Shown here piece by piece: positions 7,620 to 14,463 of a stretch of DNA of 64,000 nt. The position numbers and the translations under genes were made by a program. Location: the NCBI GenBank assembly GCA_001898405.1, contig MKTW01000002.1:63719-127718 (forward strand), read 5' to 3'. The notes under the pieces are model-generated. The model was not told the origin of the DNA, made no database searches, and saw only the letters and a list, made by a program, of their open reading frames with translations. Source of the DNA: Sphingobacteriales bacterium 44-61. GTDB taxonomy: Bacteria > Bacteroidota > Bacteroidia > Chitinophagales > Chitinophagaceae. How positions within the stretch are numbered: position 1 is the first letter of the stretch; each line of letters opens with the position of its first letter.

Positions 7620-8633
7620 TTATTGTAATAAAGATTTGTTTTCTTTTATTGCCTGTTTGAATTTCTGCACTGTCACTTCCAGCGAATCACTGCTGCGGCC
7701 ACCCGATGCATTGAAATGTCCGCCTCCTTCAAAATAAGTGCGGGCAAATGTATTGCAATCAAAATCGCCTTTGCTGCGGAAGCTCCATTTCCTTTCTTCA
7801 TCCCTGTCAATTACCAATCCCACCAGCTTGATGCCCTGAATGGATTGGGGAAAATTTACCAGGCCTTCTGTATCACCCGTTTTGATATAATATTTCAGCA
7901 GGTCAGATTTGGGAATAGCGATAAGCGCTGTATTATATTCATAAAACACTTCCATCCTGTGCAGCAACACATGACCGGTGAAACGCAATTTGTTTTCCAG
8001 GAAATTATCAAACAGTTTTTCGTGCACTTTAGAATGCTCAAGTCCTTTTGATTTCAGATCGGCTACCAATTCATGTACCGAGGCTTTGGCAGAAGGAAAA
8101 CGGAACGAGCCTGTATCCGATACCACACCGGCATAGATGCACTCTCCAATGCCTTCATCGATCATATCGCGGTAGCCGGCGCCGACAATAAGATCGTAGA
8201 TCATTTCGCAAGTGGAGCTTTTACCGGTATCGCTGATGCCATAATTAAACGATACTTCATCGGGTTCCCGGTGATGATCGATCAGTATTTTGGTACAGTT
8301 GAGGGATTGTAATTTGGGACCCAGGTGCTTGGTGCGATGGAAAATATTGAAATCCAGGCAGAACAACCAATCCGTTTCATTCAGCACTGCTTCTGCTTTG
8401 AGACGGCCATTGGCATTTTCCCAATCCATCACCTCTTTACAGCCCGGCATCCAGTCGAGCCATTTTGCCCAGTTGGTCGGCGACACAACAGACACCGTAT
8501 GTCCCAGTTTCCGCAGGAAAAGCGCCAGTGCAAGGCTTGAGCCCATTGCATCTGCATCAGGCTTCTGGTGCATGGTGATCACTACTTTACGGGGCCGGGC
8601 CAACTCCGGGAATATTTCCTGTATTGGTTTCAT
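7620..8633 (-). CDS. DHH/DHHA1 phosphoesterase, NrnA-like
   Basis: 337-residue cytoplasmic phosphoesterase of the bifunctional oligoribonuclease/pAp phosphatase (NrnA) type, which degrades short RNA or DNA oligomers, pAp or linear cyclic-dinucleotide products. Metal-binding motifs are complete: HQKPDADAMGSS (about 22-33), LDFN (about 94), IDHHREPD (about 118-125) and a distal Asp in VVSDTGSFRFPS (about 170). The DHHA1 substrate motif is GGGHFNASGGRS (about 305-316). It shares a transcript with the FKBP gene downstream and is divergent from ndk. Which substrate is used in vivo cannot be told from sequence. Confidence 0.92.
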   Translation of the reverse strand: MKPIQEIFPELARPRKVVITMHQKPDADAMGSSLALALFLRKLGHTVSVVSPTNWAKWLDWMPGCKEVMDWENANGRLKAEAVLNETDWLFCLDFNIFHRTKHLGPKLQSLNCTKILIDHHREPDEVSFNYGISDTGKSSTCEMIYDLIVGAGYRDMIDEGIGECIYAGVVSDTGSFRFPSAKASVHELVADLKSKGLEHSKVHEKLFDNFLENKLRFTGHVLLHRMEVFYEYNTALIAIPKSDLLKYYIKTGDTEGLVNFPQSIQGIKLVGLVIDRDEERKWSFRSKGDFDCNTFARTYFEGGGHFNASGGRSSDSLEVTVQKFKQAIKENKSLLQ

Positions 8634-8656
8634 AAAACGGCAGCGAAGATAGGTGA

Positions 8657-8685
8657 TTTGCTACGGCAAACTTTCTCTATTTTTG
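8657..8685 (+). promoter_or_regulatory. Promoter of ndk (TTTG-N17-TATTTTTG)
   Basis: TTTG at 8657-8660 and TATTTTTG at 8678-8685 are separated by 17 nt, a full match to the Bacteroidota -33/-7 promoter. It gives a leader of about 20 nt before ATG 8710 and lies in the gap divergent from the DHH gene. Confidence 0.65.
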
Positions 8686-8709
8686 CAGCCCAAAAGTTAT
8701 AACACATAT

Positions 8710-9126
8710 ATGAGCAATCGAACATTTACCATGATCAAGCCTGATGCTTTCAAAAACGGGCATTCAGGAGCAATCATTGATCGTTTTATCAAAGAAGGTT
8801 ACAGGATAGTAGCGTTGAAACTTACCAAGCTCTCTGCCGAAAAAGCCGGCGAATTTTATGCAGTGCATAAAGAAAGACCTTTCTATGGTGAGCTGGTAGA
8901 ATTTATGAGCAGCGGCCCCATCATTGCCGCCATCCTTGAAAAAGGCAATGCTGTGGCTTCCTTCCGTGAACTGATCGGGGCAACCAATCCTGCCCAGGCA
9001 GCCGAAGGTACCATCCGCAAATTATATGCAACTTCCGTTGGTGAAAATGCCGTACATGGCAGCGACAGCGACGAGAATGCGAAGATTGAAGGTAGCTTTT
9101 TCTTTAGTGGGCTGGAGCAATTCTAA
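8710..9126 (+). CDS. ndk: Nucleoside diphosphate kinase
   Basis: 138-residue kinase that transfers the gamma phosphate between NTPs and NDPs through a phospho-histidine. The start [13 protein letters not shown] is canonical, ATG at 8710. The catalytic histidine is in [12 protein letters not shown] (His about 116). The metal and nucleotide contacts [11 protein letters not shown] and [18 protein letters not shown] are intact. It is a single-gene unit with its own promoter. The large palindromic element at 9138-9320 begins 11 bp after the stop. Confidence 0.96.
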   Translation: MSNRTFTMIKPDAFKNGHSGAIIDRFIKEGYRIVALKLTKLSAEKAGEFYAVHKERPFYGELVEFMSSGPIIAAILEKGNAVASFRELIGATNPAQAAEGTIRKLYATSVGENAVHGSDSDENAKIEGSFFFSGLEQF

Positions 9127-9137
9127 TTGCTGGTCTT

Positions 9138-9320
9138 GAGTCGGCAGTCAAACGCTTCCCGCTGTCACCCCGGCCCTGGTTCAGGACGCCTATTAGTTTA
9201 AAGAATATAAGAGCCGGGGTCTCCTCAACGTTGAGGAGACCCCGGCTCTTAGTGTACTATACCAGTTATTTCCCGAAACCAGGGCCGGGGTGACAGCGGG
9301 AAGCGTTTGACTGCCGACTC
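9138..9320. repeat. Repeat family A, copy 1: nested perfect palindromes
   Basis: Outer arms 9138-9181 and 9277-9320 are 44 nt each and perfectly complementary. Inside lies a second perfect 44-bp palindrome, 9208-9251, centred on AACGTT. Core strings are TGTCACCCCGGCCCTGG in the outer arm and AAGAGCCGGGGTCTCC in the inner one. The element fills the gap between the convergent ndk and TraB-type genes and could terminate both. A related element is at 20799-21021 and a single arm at 28795-28822. No ORF is present. Confidence 0.9.
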
Positions 9321-9323
9321 CAA

Positions 9324-10256
9324 TTATATTTCCTTTGTTGTAATCACTTTATTCTCCACAGGAGTTACCGTAAACCCTGCCTTGCGCAGCAAATTGAGTA
9401 CACCTTTTTCGCCAGGCAAATGGCCTGCTCCTACTGCAATCAGTAATGAATGGCCTGGTAGTATTTCTTTTAGTTTTTCGATCCAGTTGCGGTTACGTTG
9501 AAACAATAATATATCAGCATAAGCGGCTACACCGGCTTCTTCTTTCATCATCAGGGCTTCCAGCTTGTTGAGGTCCTGTTCGCGGTAGGCTTGCAGCATT
9601 TCAGACAATTCGGTAGAAGAGCTGTCTTTACCTTTATTGGCATTATCAATATAGGCTACCAGTTGCTCGGCCTGCATTTTATAGGGGATGCCGTCCAGTA
9701 CTTCTGCCTGGTACCCCATGGTCTCCAGCCCTTTTATTTTTTTCTTGTATTTTTTTGCCACTTCCATGATCTCCTGTTCCATGGCTGTATTCTTGTCGCA
9801 GGGAAGTGAGCTTTGCTCCAGCAGGGAAGCGGCAAGAATGGGCTTATATGTTTCCAGCATCGAGAAAGGCAGCATAGAGCCTGCGCCGTCAAAATAGTTT
9901 TTTACTTTTTCGTAATCTTCTTTGCTGAGCAGGTCCTGCAGCGTAGTATCGCCTTTCATCTTCATTTTGCTCATCACGGTAAGCATTTCCAGCATATTGT
10001 CCAGATCGATCTCGAAGTAAACTTCATCTGCATTAATGATGCTGTTCTTTAAATTCTCACTGATCCCTGCATCATCTTTGCAAAGCATGTGGATGGTGCC
10101 AAAAAGATAAGAAGGCTTTTCAAGCCCGTTGCCGCTGATCTTCCATAGCAAAGTGTTTTCATTGTCGGGACCTTTGACCGGCTTGGCTTTTGTTTTCTGG
10201 GCACAGCCATTCAGCACGAGAAAGGACAGGAACAAACCTGCACTAAGTCTTTTCAT
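9324..10256 (-). CDS. TraB/GumN family lipoprotein
   Basis: 310-residue protein of the TraB/GumN/PrgY family, whose fold is related to Tiki metalloproteases. Signal peptide with lipobox LNGC (Cys near 17) places it on the membrane, facing the periplasm. Family landmarks: SYLFGTIHMLCKDD near residues 50-63 (the GTxH motif), the acidic EVYFEIDLDNM segment, and LLIAVGAGHLPGEKGVLNLL near the C-terminus (second His motif GAGHLPG). Both histidine motifs being intact fits a metal-dependent hydrolase, but activity is unproven. ATG 10256 (MKRLSAG) is chosen; the ORF extension uses TTG. It stands between UbiD upstream and the family A palindrome downstream. Confidence 0.85.
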   Translation of the reverse strand: MKRLSAGLFLSFLVLNGCAQKTKAKPVKGPDNENTLLWKISGNGLEKPSYLFGTIHMLCKDDAGISENLKNSIINADEVYFEIDLDNMLEMLTVMSKMKMKGDTTLQDLLSKEDYEKVKNYFDGAGSMLPFSMLETYKPILAASLLEQSSLPCDKNTAMEQEIMEVAKKYKKKIKGLETMGYQAEVLDGIPYKMQAEQLVAYIDNANKGKDSSSTELSEMLQAYREQDLNKLEALMMKEEAGVAAYADILLFQRNRNWIEKLKEILPGHSLLIAVGAGHLPGEKGVLNLLRKAGFTVTPVENKVITTKEI

Positions 10257-10320
10257 CAAAAATATTTTAAGCAATTTACTTAGAAGTTATGGCAAAAACG
10301 AATCTGAGTCGCGGGCGGTT

Positions 10321-12222
10321 TCAGTCCACCACGGCTTCCTCTCCATACATCTGCGCCTTGAACTTTAATGATGGAGAAGAAATGAACCCACCGATCCCCA
10401 GGCTTTCCCATTTAGCATCAACAGATGCGATGGTCGCATCATCTGCCACAATGATATTTGGCCAGTCGCGGTGAAAATCATCCAGCTCTTTTGTTTTCCG
10501 TGTACCATCCAATCCCATGCAGGCAGCGCCGGCTTGCTGGTAGAGATGATAATCTCTTTTCGGATCAAGGTTATTGCAGAAGCGCCATAACGCTGTAGGC
10601 AGATCACCTGCATTCACCGTATGCTCCACGTACAATACCATTTTTATACCCTGTATTTCAGGCAATGCACTGATCTGTTCATGCAATTCCCTGATATGCC
10701 CCTTCCTGTTTTTTTCTACAGAAAGGATAAGACAGGGGATTTGCTTTGCAAGCAGGTTTTCATTCACGTGTTTGATTTCCGGAAAATTTTGCTGCAGCAA
10801 TGCACCAGGTTTTGCCGCAGTCATATCCTTCCAGCTAAAACGTTCATCTGTTTCTTCCGGAAATTTTTTAGTGCCGTCTATGCACATCTTACCGCCAAAT
10901 CCCAGCTTGCTGCAACTATGGTCCAGCACATCCATAGGGCCTTGTGAAAAATAAATATCTGCAGCCGGATTCAGGTTGCGGAAAATATATTGGGTCAGGG
11001 AGAGATAATCAGTGATCGGCGAACCTTCATCCGATATCACCAGTATTTTGTTGAACATCATCTGTCCTGCACCCCACATGGCATTCATTACTTTTTGTCC
11101 CTGCCCGGCGTATTCCTTATGAATTTGCGTGATCACCAGGTTATGGAACACACCTTCCACCGGCATATCCATATCCACTATCTCCGGCACCATGGTCATT
11201 TTGATCGGAGCAAGGAATATCCGTTCTGTGGCTTTACCCAGCCAGGCATCTTCCTGCGGTGGAATGCCCACAATGGTCGCCGGGTACACGGCATTCTTTT
11301 TATGTGTGATCCCTGTGATATGAAAACGTGGGTACCAATCCGGCAAAGAATAATAACCGGTATGGTCTCCGAACGGGCCCTCCCAGATCAGTTCATCCTG
11401 CGGGTCCACATATCCTTCAATCACAAAATCGGCATCTGCAGGCACTTCAATTTCCGGTTGCGTAATACATTTTACCAGTTCCACTTTTTTCTTGCGAAGA
11501 AAACCGGCGAGCATGTATTCATCCACATTTTCCGGAAGCGGCGCTGTAGCAGAATAAGCATAAGCAGGATCACCGCCCAGTACAACCGCAACAGGCATAC
11601 GTTTGCCTAGTTTTTTATACTCATTAAAATGCTTTGCCGACACTTTGTGCTTATGCCAGTGCATGCCGGTTAAGGTGGGGCCAAACACCTGCATGCGATA
11701 CATTCCCACATTGCGTGCATGCGTGAGAGGATCTTTCGTATGAATAACGGGAAGGGTAACAAAGGGGCCGCCATCCTTTGGCCAGCAGGTGATCACCGGT
11801 AATTTGGTAATATCCGGTTCTTTCAGCACCACTTCCTGGCACTCTCCTTTTCCTTTTTTCACTTTGGGCATCCAGGAAGCGAACTGCCCCAGTTTTGGTA
11901 AGAGTTTTAATTTATCGAGAATGCTTTCCTTTGGCGCAGCAAGCAGTTTGAAGAGATTTTCAATCTCCTTTGCCACATCATCGAGATGGTTCACGCCAAG
12001 TGCCATGCACATCCTTTTATCACTGCCATAGGCATTCATCAGCACGGGAAAATCATAGCCGGTATTTTCAAATAAGATCGCTTTTCCGCCGCCTGGCTGT
12101 TTGCTCATGCGGTCGGTGATCTCTGCCATTTCCAATATGGGATTTACATAGGTACTGATACGTACGAGCTCACCTGCTTTTTCCAATGCATCGATAAATG
12201 CCTGTTGATTTCTATATGCCAT
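10321..12222 (-). CDS. UbiD family decarboxylase
   Basis: 633-residue prenylated-FMN-dependent (de)carboxylase. The usual substrates are aromatic or alpha,beta-unsaturated acids; in Bacteroidota such proteins are usually annotated as menaquinone-pathway decarboxylases. The prFMN/Mn region includes NVGMYRMQVFGP (about 180-191) and the catalytic Glu/Asp segment LIWEGPFGDHTGYYS (about 279-293). Length is at the long end of the family because of an extended C-terminal region. No ubiX gene, which makes the prenylated flavin, is in the window. ATG 12222 (MAYRNQQAF) lies six bases after a TACCTTTG box and 23 bp after the DUF6089 stop. The specific substrate is not identifiable. Confidence 0.9.
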   Translation of the reverse strand: MAYRNQQAFIDALEKAGELVRISTYVNPILEMAEITDRMSKQPGGGKAILFENTGYDFPVLMNAYGSDKRMCMALGVNHLDDVAKEIENLFKLLAAPKESILDKLKLLPKLGQFASWMPKVKKGKGECQEVVLKEPDITKLPVITCWPKDGGPFVTLPVIHTKDPLTHARNVGMYRMQVFGPTLTGMHWHKHKVSAKHFNEYKKLGKRMPVAVVLGGDPAYAYSATAPLPENVDEYMLAGFLRKKKVELVKCITQPEIEVPADADFVIEGYVDPQDELIWEGPFGDHTGYYSLPDWYPRFHITGITHKKNAVYPATIVGIPPQEDAWLGKATERIFLAPIKMTMVPEIVDMDMPVEGVFHNLVITQIHKEYAGQGQKVMNAMWGAGQMMFNKILVISDEGSPITDYLSLTQYIFRNLNPAADIYFSQGPMDVLDHSCSKLGFGGKMCIDGTKKFPEETDERFSWKDMTAAKPGALLQQNFPEIKHVNENLLAKQIPCLILSVEKNRKGHIRELHEQISALPEIQGIKMVLYVEHTVNAGDLPTALWRFCNNLDPKRDYHLYQQAGAACMGLDGTRKTKELDDFHRDWPNIIVADDATIASVDAKWESLGIGGFISSPSLKFKAQMYGEEAVVD

Positions 12223-12228
12223 AATGGG

Positions 12229-12236
12229 CAAAGGTA
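12229..12236 (-). promoter_or_regulatory. Candidate -7 box of the UbiD gene (TACCTTTG)
   Basis: TACCTTTG on the minus strand ends six bases before ATG 12222, inside the 23-bp gap after the upstream gene. It predicts a leaderless or nearly leaderless transcript. No clear -33 partner. Confidence 0.4.
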
Positions 12237-12245
12237 CAACAGCAC

Positions 12246-13100
12246 TCAATACATATTCGCCGGACAGCGAACACTATTGCGGCTGCCGGAACCATTCCAG
12301 CCGCCACCGGAATTGAGACGGAATGTAAGATGCAAGCCGGCAAAATAATACCGGTCTTTGTATTTGGAACTCCCCCGCTGAGATCCTTTTGCAGGCGCTG
12401 TGGGATCACCTCCGGGTAATTCATCACCACGGTAAGCCATATCCACCGAAAGTTGCCCGCGGTTAGCCAGCAGATCGGCAGGATCGGCATAGTTGCCACT
12501 TACATCATCGAGATGATCGGTAAATAATATACGAAGGCCGGCTTCAAGCCCCAGGTGAATATTATCGGTGAATGCATATTTGATACCGCCGCCAAGGGGA
12601 ATAGCCAATTGGGTAAGTTTATATGTTTTGCCATAGCCAGGAATTCCCTGCCCTTCTGTGCTCAGCGGCCGGAGATAGATCTTATCAGTCGAGCCATTGT
12701 ATGCATAAGGATTGAAATGAAAAACGGCCAGGCCCCCAAATACATAGGGCGTGAACTTATGGTCATATAAATTCTGCAGATAGTATTGCCCCAGCAGGCT
12801 GAATTCGGTGATCGCCGTTTCAAAGCTAAGATTGCGGGCTATTCTGTCGCTATCATTGCTGAAACGGTCTGCACCACCCACCACAGCATAAGTGAAGCCA
12901 GCACGCAACATGAATTTGTCTGTCAATTCATAATTACCCGTGATGCCAATAGCCCCATTGGTCACTTTCCTGGGAAATATCTTGTCAGTAAGGTCACCAT
13001 TATACGCAGCCACGCCTCCAAACACACCAATATGGAAACGCTGGGCAAAAACAGCATTGAACAGGAAAACAAAAACGATCAGCAGCCTGGCTTTTTTCAT
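12246..13100 (-). CDS. DUF6089 outer-membrane beta-barrel protein
   Basis: 284-residue predicted outer-membrane barrel. A signal peptide (MKKARLLIVFVFLFNAVFAQ) is followed by the family start RFHIGVFGGVAAYNGDLTDK. Alternating strands end in aromatic residues (KFMLRAGFTYAVVGG, KFTPYVFGGLAVFHFNPYAY, NIHLGLEAGLRILFTDHLDD). The conserved YANPADLLANRGQ-like segment appears as YADPADLLANRGQ. Function of the family is unknown. ATG 13100 is preferred to the GTG two codons upstream. It precedes the UbiD gene by 23 bp on the same strand. Confidence 0.87.
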   Translation of the reverse strand: MKKARLLIVFVFLFNAVFAQRFHIGVFGGVAAYNGDLTDKIFPRKVTNGAIGITGNYELTDKFMLRAGFTYAVVGGADRFSNDSDRIARNLSFETAITEFSLLGQYYLQNLYDHKFTPYVFGGLAVFHFNPYAYNGSTDKIYLRPLSTEGQGIPGYGKTYKLTQLAIPLGGGIKYAFTDNIHLGLEAGLRILFTDHLDDVSGNYADPADLLANRGQLSVDMAYRGDELPGGDPTAPAKGSQRGSSKYKDRYYFAGLHLTFRLNSGGGWNGSGSRNSVRCPANMY

Positions 13101-13128
13101 ATTCACTTTTAAGATGTAAAACTGCCAG

Positions 13129-13136
13129 CAAATTTA
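13129..13136 (-). promoter_or_regulatory. Candidate -7 box of the DUF6089 gene (TAAATTTG)
   Basis: TAAATTTG on the minus strand, about 28 nt before ATG 13100, matches TAnnTTTG exactly. A -33 element is not obvious in the GC-rich DNA upstream. Confidence 0.4.
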
Positions 13137-13236
13137 AGGCCGGGTTGACAGAAGTAGCGGGGAACGAAAAAAAACGGAACTTATTACATCAAGAAGGCCT
13201 GCACCAAAAATTTCAGAAATATCCGGTAAGAAACGA

Positions 13237-13356
13237 CCCCTTCCCGTCCTTCCCGCCTTACCGGTAAGATTTACTTACTTTTTTTCCATTGTCTTACCGG
13301 TAAAAAAAATTACCTCCTGTTTTGTTTACCGGTAAGGCGGGAAGAACGGGAAGGGG
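13237..13356. repeat. Repeat family B, copy 1
   Basis: Arms 13237-13267 and 13326-13356 are 31 nt each, complementary except for one position. Each contains CTTCCCGCCTTACCGGTAA or its complement. The 58-bp centre holds a third TTACCGGTAA palindrome at 13294-13303. It lies between two minus-strand genes, downstream of the epimerase stop at 13369. A shorter, perfect copy is at 54245-54306. Confidence 0.85.
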
Positions 13357-13368
13357 AACAATGAGGTG

Positions 13369-14397
13369 TTATTCTTTACTGAACACACCTGTGTAGTGTA
13401 TGCCCAGGCCGGGCTCGCCTGAATAGCTGATCTTGCCATGATCATAGCTGATGCCGGTGGCCAGGTCTTCCTTTAAAAGCAGGGGGCCATCCATATCCAC
13501 ATGATCGATAAAGGGCAGCAGGTGGGCAATAGCAGCTGAACCAATGGTTGATTCGTTCATACAGCCCACCATCACTTTCATATCCAGTTCTTTCGCTCTT
13601 TTGATCATACGTAATGCAGGTGTAATGCCACTGCATTTGGTCAGTTTGATATTGATGCCATGAAAGTGGTCCTTGCATTTCTCCACATCCTGCTCTGCCA
13701 CACAGGCTTCATCTGCAAATAATGGCAGGCTTGATTCGCGGTAAAGCACTTTCATGCCTTCCCAGTTGTCTTTGGCAAGCGGCTGTTCTATAAACTCCAC
13801 TCCTAATTCTTTTAATGCAGGAATAAGGCGCAAAGCAGTGTCAAGGTCCCAGGCAGCATTGGCATCCACCCTTAAAACAGAAGAAGTGTTTTCGCGCAAG
13901 GCTTTCACAATAGCGATATCATCAGCGGTTCCTACTTTTATTTTATAAATGGGCCAGGGTTTTTCTTTGAGCTTGGCAATCATTTTTTCCACCGTATCGA
14001 TGCCAATGGTATAGTCCGTTACAGGATTCCGGGAGATATCCCCCTTCCACATTTTATACAATGGTTGCCCTTTCAGTTTGCCATACATATCCCAGGCGGC
14101 AATATCAAGCGCACAAACAAGAAAAGGATTTTGGGGAAACAGGTGATGCAGGTAATGCCAGTAACGTTCCGGCTCTGTAAACGCAAACTTTTCCACAAAG
14201 ACCTTTTTTCTTTCAAGGTCTTCCATCATTTTTTCTACAGTGATACTATAATACGTAATCGCAGGTGCTTCGCCATACCCTTTAATGCCAAAATGCTCCA
14301 GCTCCACCACCAATGTGGGCTGATGCGTTTTAGTACCTTTTGAAATAGTGAAAGGATGACGGAAAGGAAGGCTGTATGGCCAAAAGGAACATTTCAT
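13369..14397 (-). CDS. Dipeptide epimerase (enolase superfamily, L-Ala-D/L-Glu type)
   Basis: 342-residue enolase-superfamily enzyme of the mandelate racemase/muconate-lactonizing branch, most like dipeptide epimerases (YcjG/YkfB), which recycle murein peptides. The KxK catalytic motif is YKIKVG (about 159-164). Metal ligands are the Asp in LRVDANAAWD, the Glu in EFIEQPLAKDNW and the Asp in LFADEACV. The second catalytic Lys is in INIKLTKCSGI. All are intact. ATG 14397 (MKCSFWPYSL) is six bases after a TAAATTTG box; the alternative TTG start at 14406 would overlap that box. Stereospecificity for Ala-Glu is inferred from subfamily resemblance. Confidence 0.88.
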   Translation of the reverse strand: MKCSFWPYSLPFRHPFTISKGTKTHQPTLVVELEHFGIKGYGEAPAITYYSITVEKMMEDLERKKVFVEKFAFTEPERYWHYLHHLFPQNPFLVCALDIAAWDMYGKLKGQPLYKMWKGDISRNPVTDYTIGIDTVEKMIAKLKEKPWPIYKIKVGTADDIAIVKALRENTSSVLRVDANAAWDLDTALRLIPALKELGVEFIEQPLAKDNWEGMKVLYRESSLPLFADEACVAEQDVEKCKDHFHGINIKLTKCSGITPALRMIKRAKELDMKVMVGCMNESTIGSAAIAHLLPFIDHVDMDGPLLLKEDLATGISYDHGKISYSGEPGLGIHYTGVFSKE

Positions 14398-14403
14398 AAT
14401 CGA

Positions 14404-14411
14404 CAAATTTA
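14404..14411 (-). promoter_or_regulatory. Candidate -7 box of the dipeptide epimerase (TAAATTTG)
   Basis: TAAATTTG on the minus strand, six bases before ATG 14397. It overlaps the alternative TTG start, which argues for the ATG, and predicts a leaderless transcript. Confidence 0.45.
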
Positions 14412-14463
14412 TGAAACTATACCTGCACTCAAGAATATCGGAACATCCGCCCCTCCGACAAGC

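Noticed and set aside
9138-9320. CRISPR array or phage attachment site
   Set aside because: No regularly spaced direct repeats with unique spacers, no cas genes, no integrase and no tRNA nearby; the structure is purely inverted repeats.
10257-10264. TATTTTTG directly before the ATG of the TraB-type gene as promoter
   Set aside because: With no spacing at all, transcription would begin inside the gene, so this match is probably chance.
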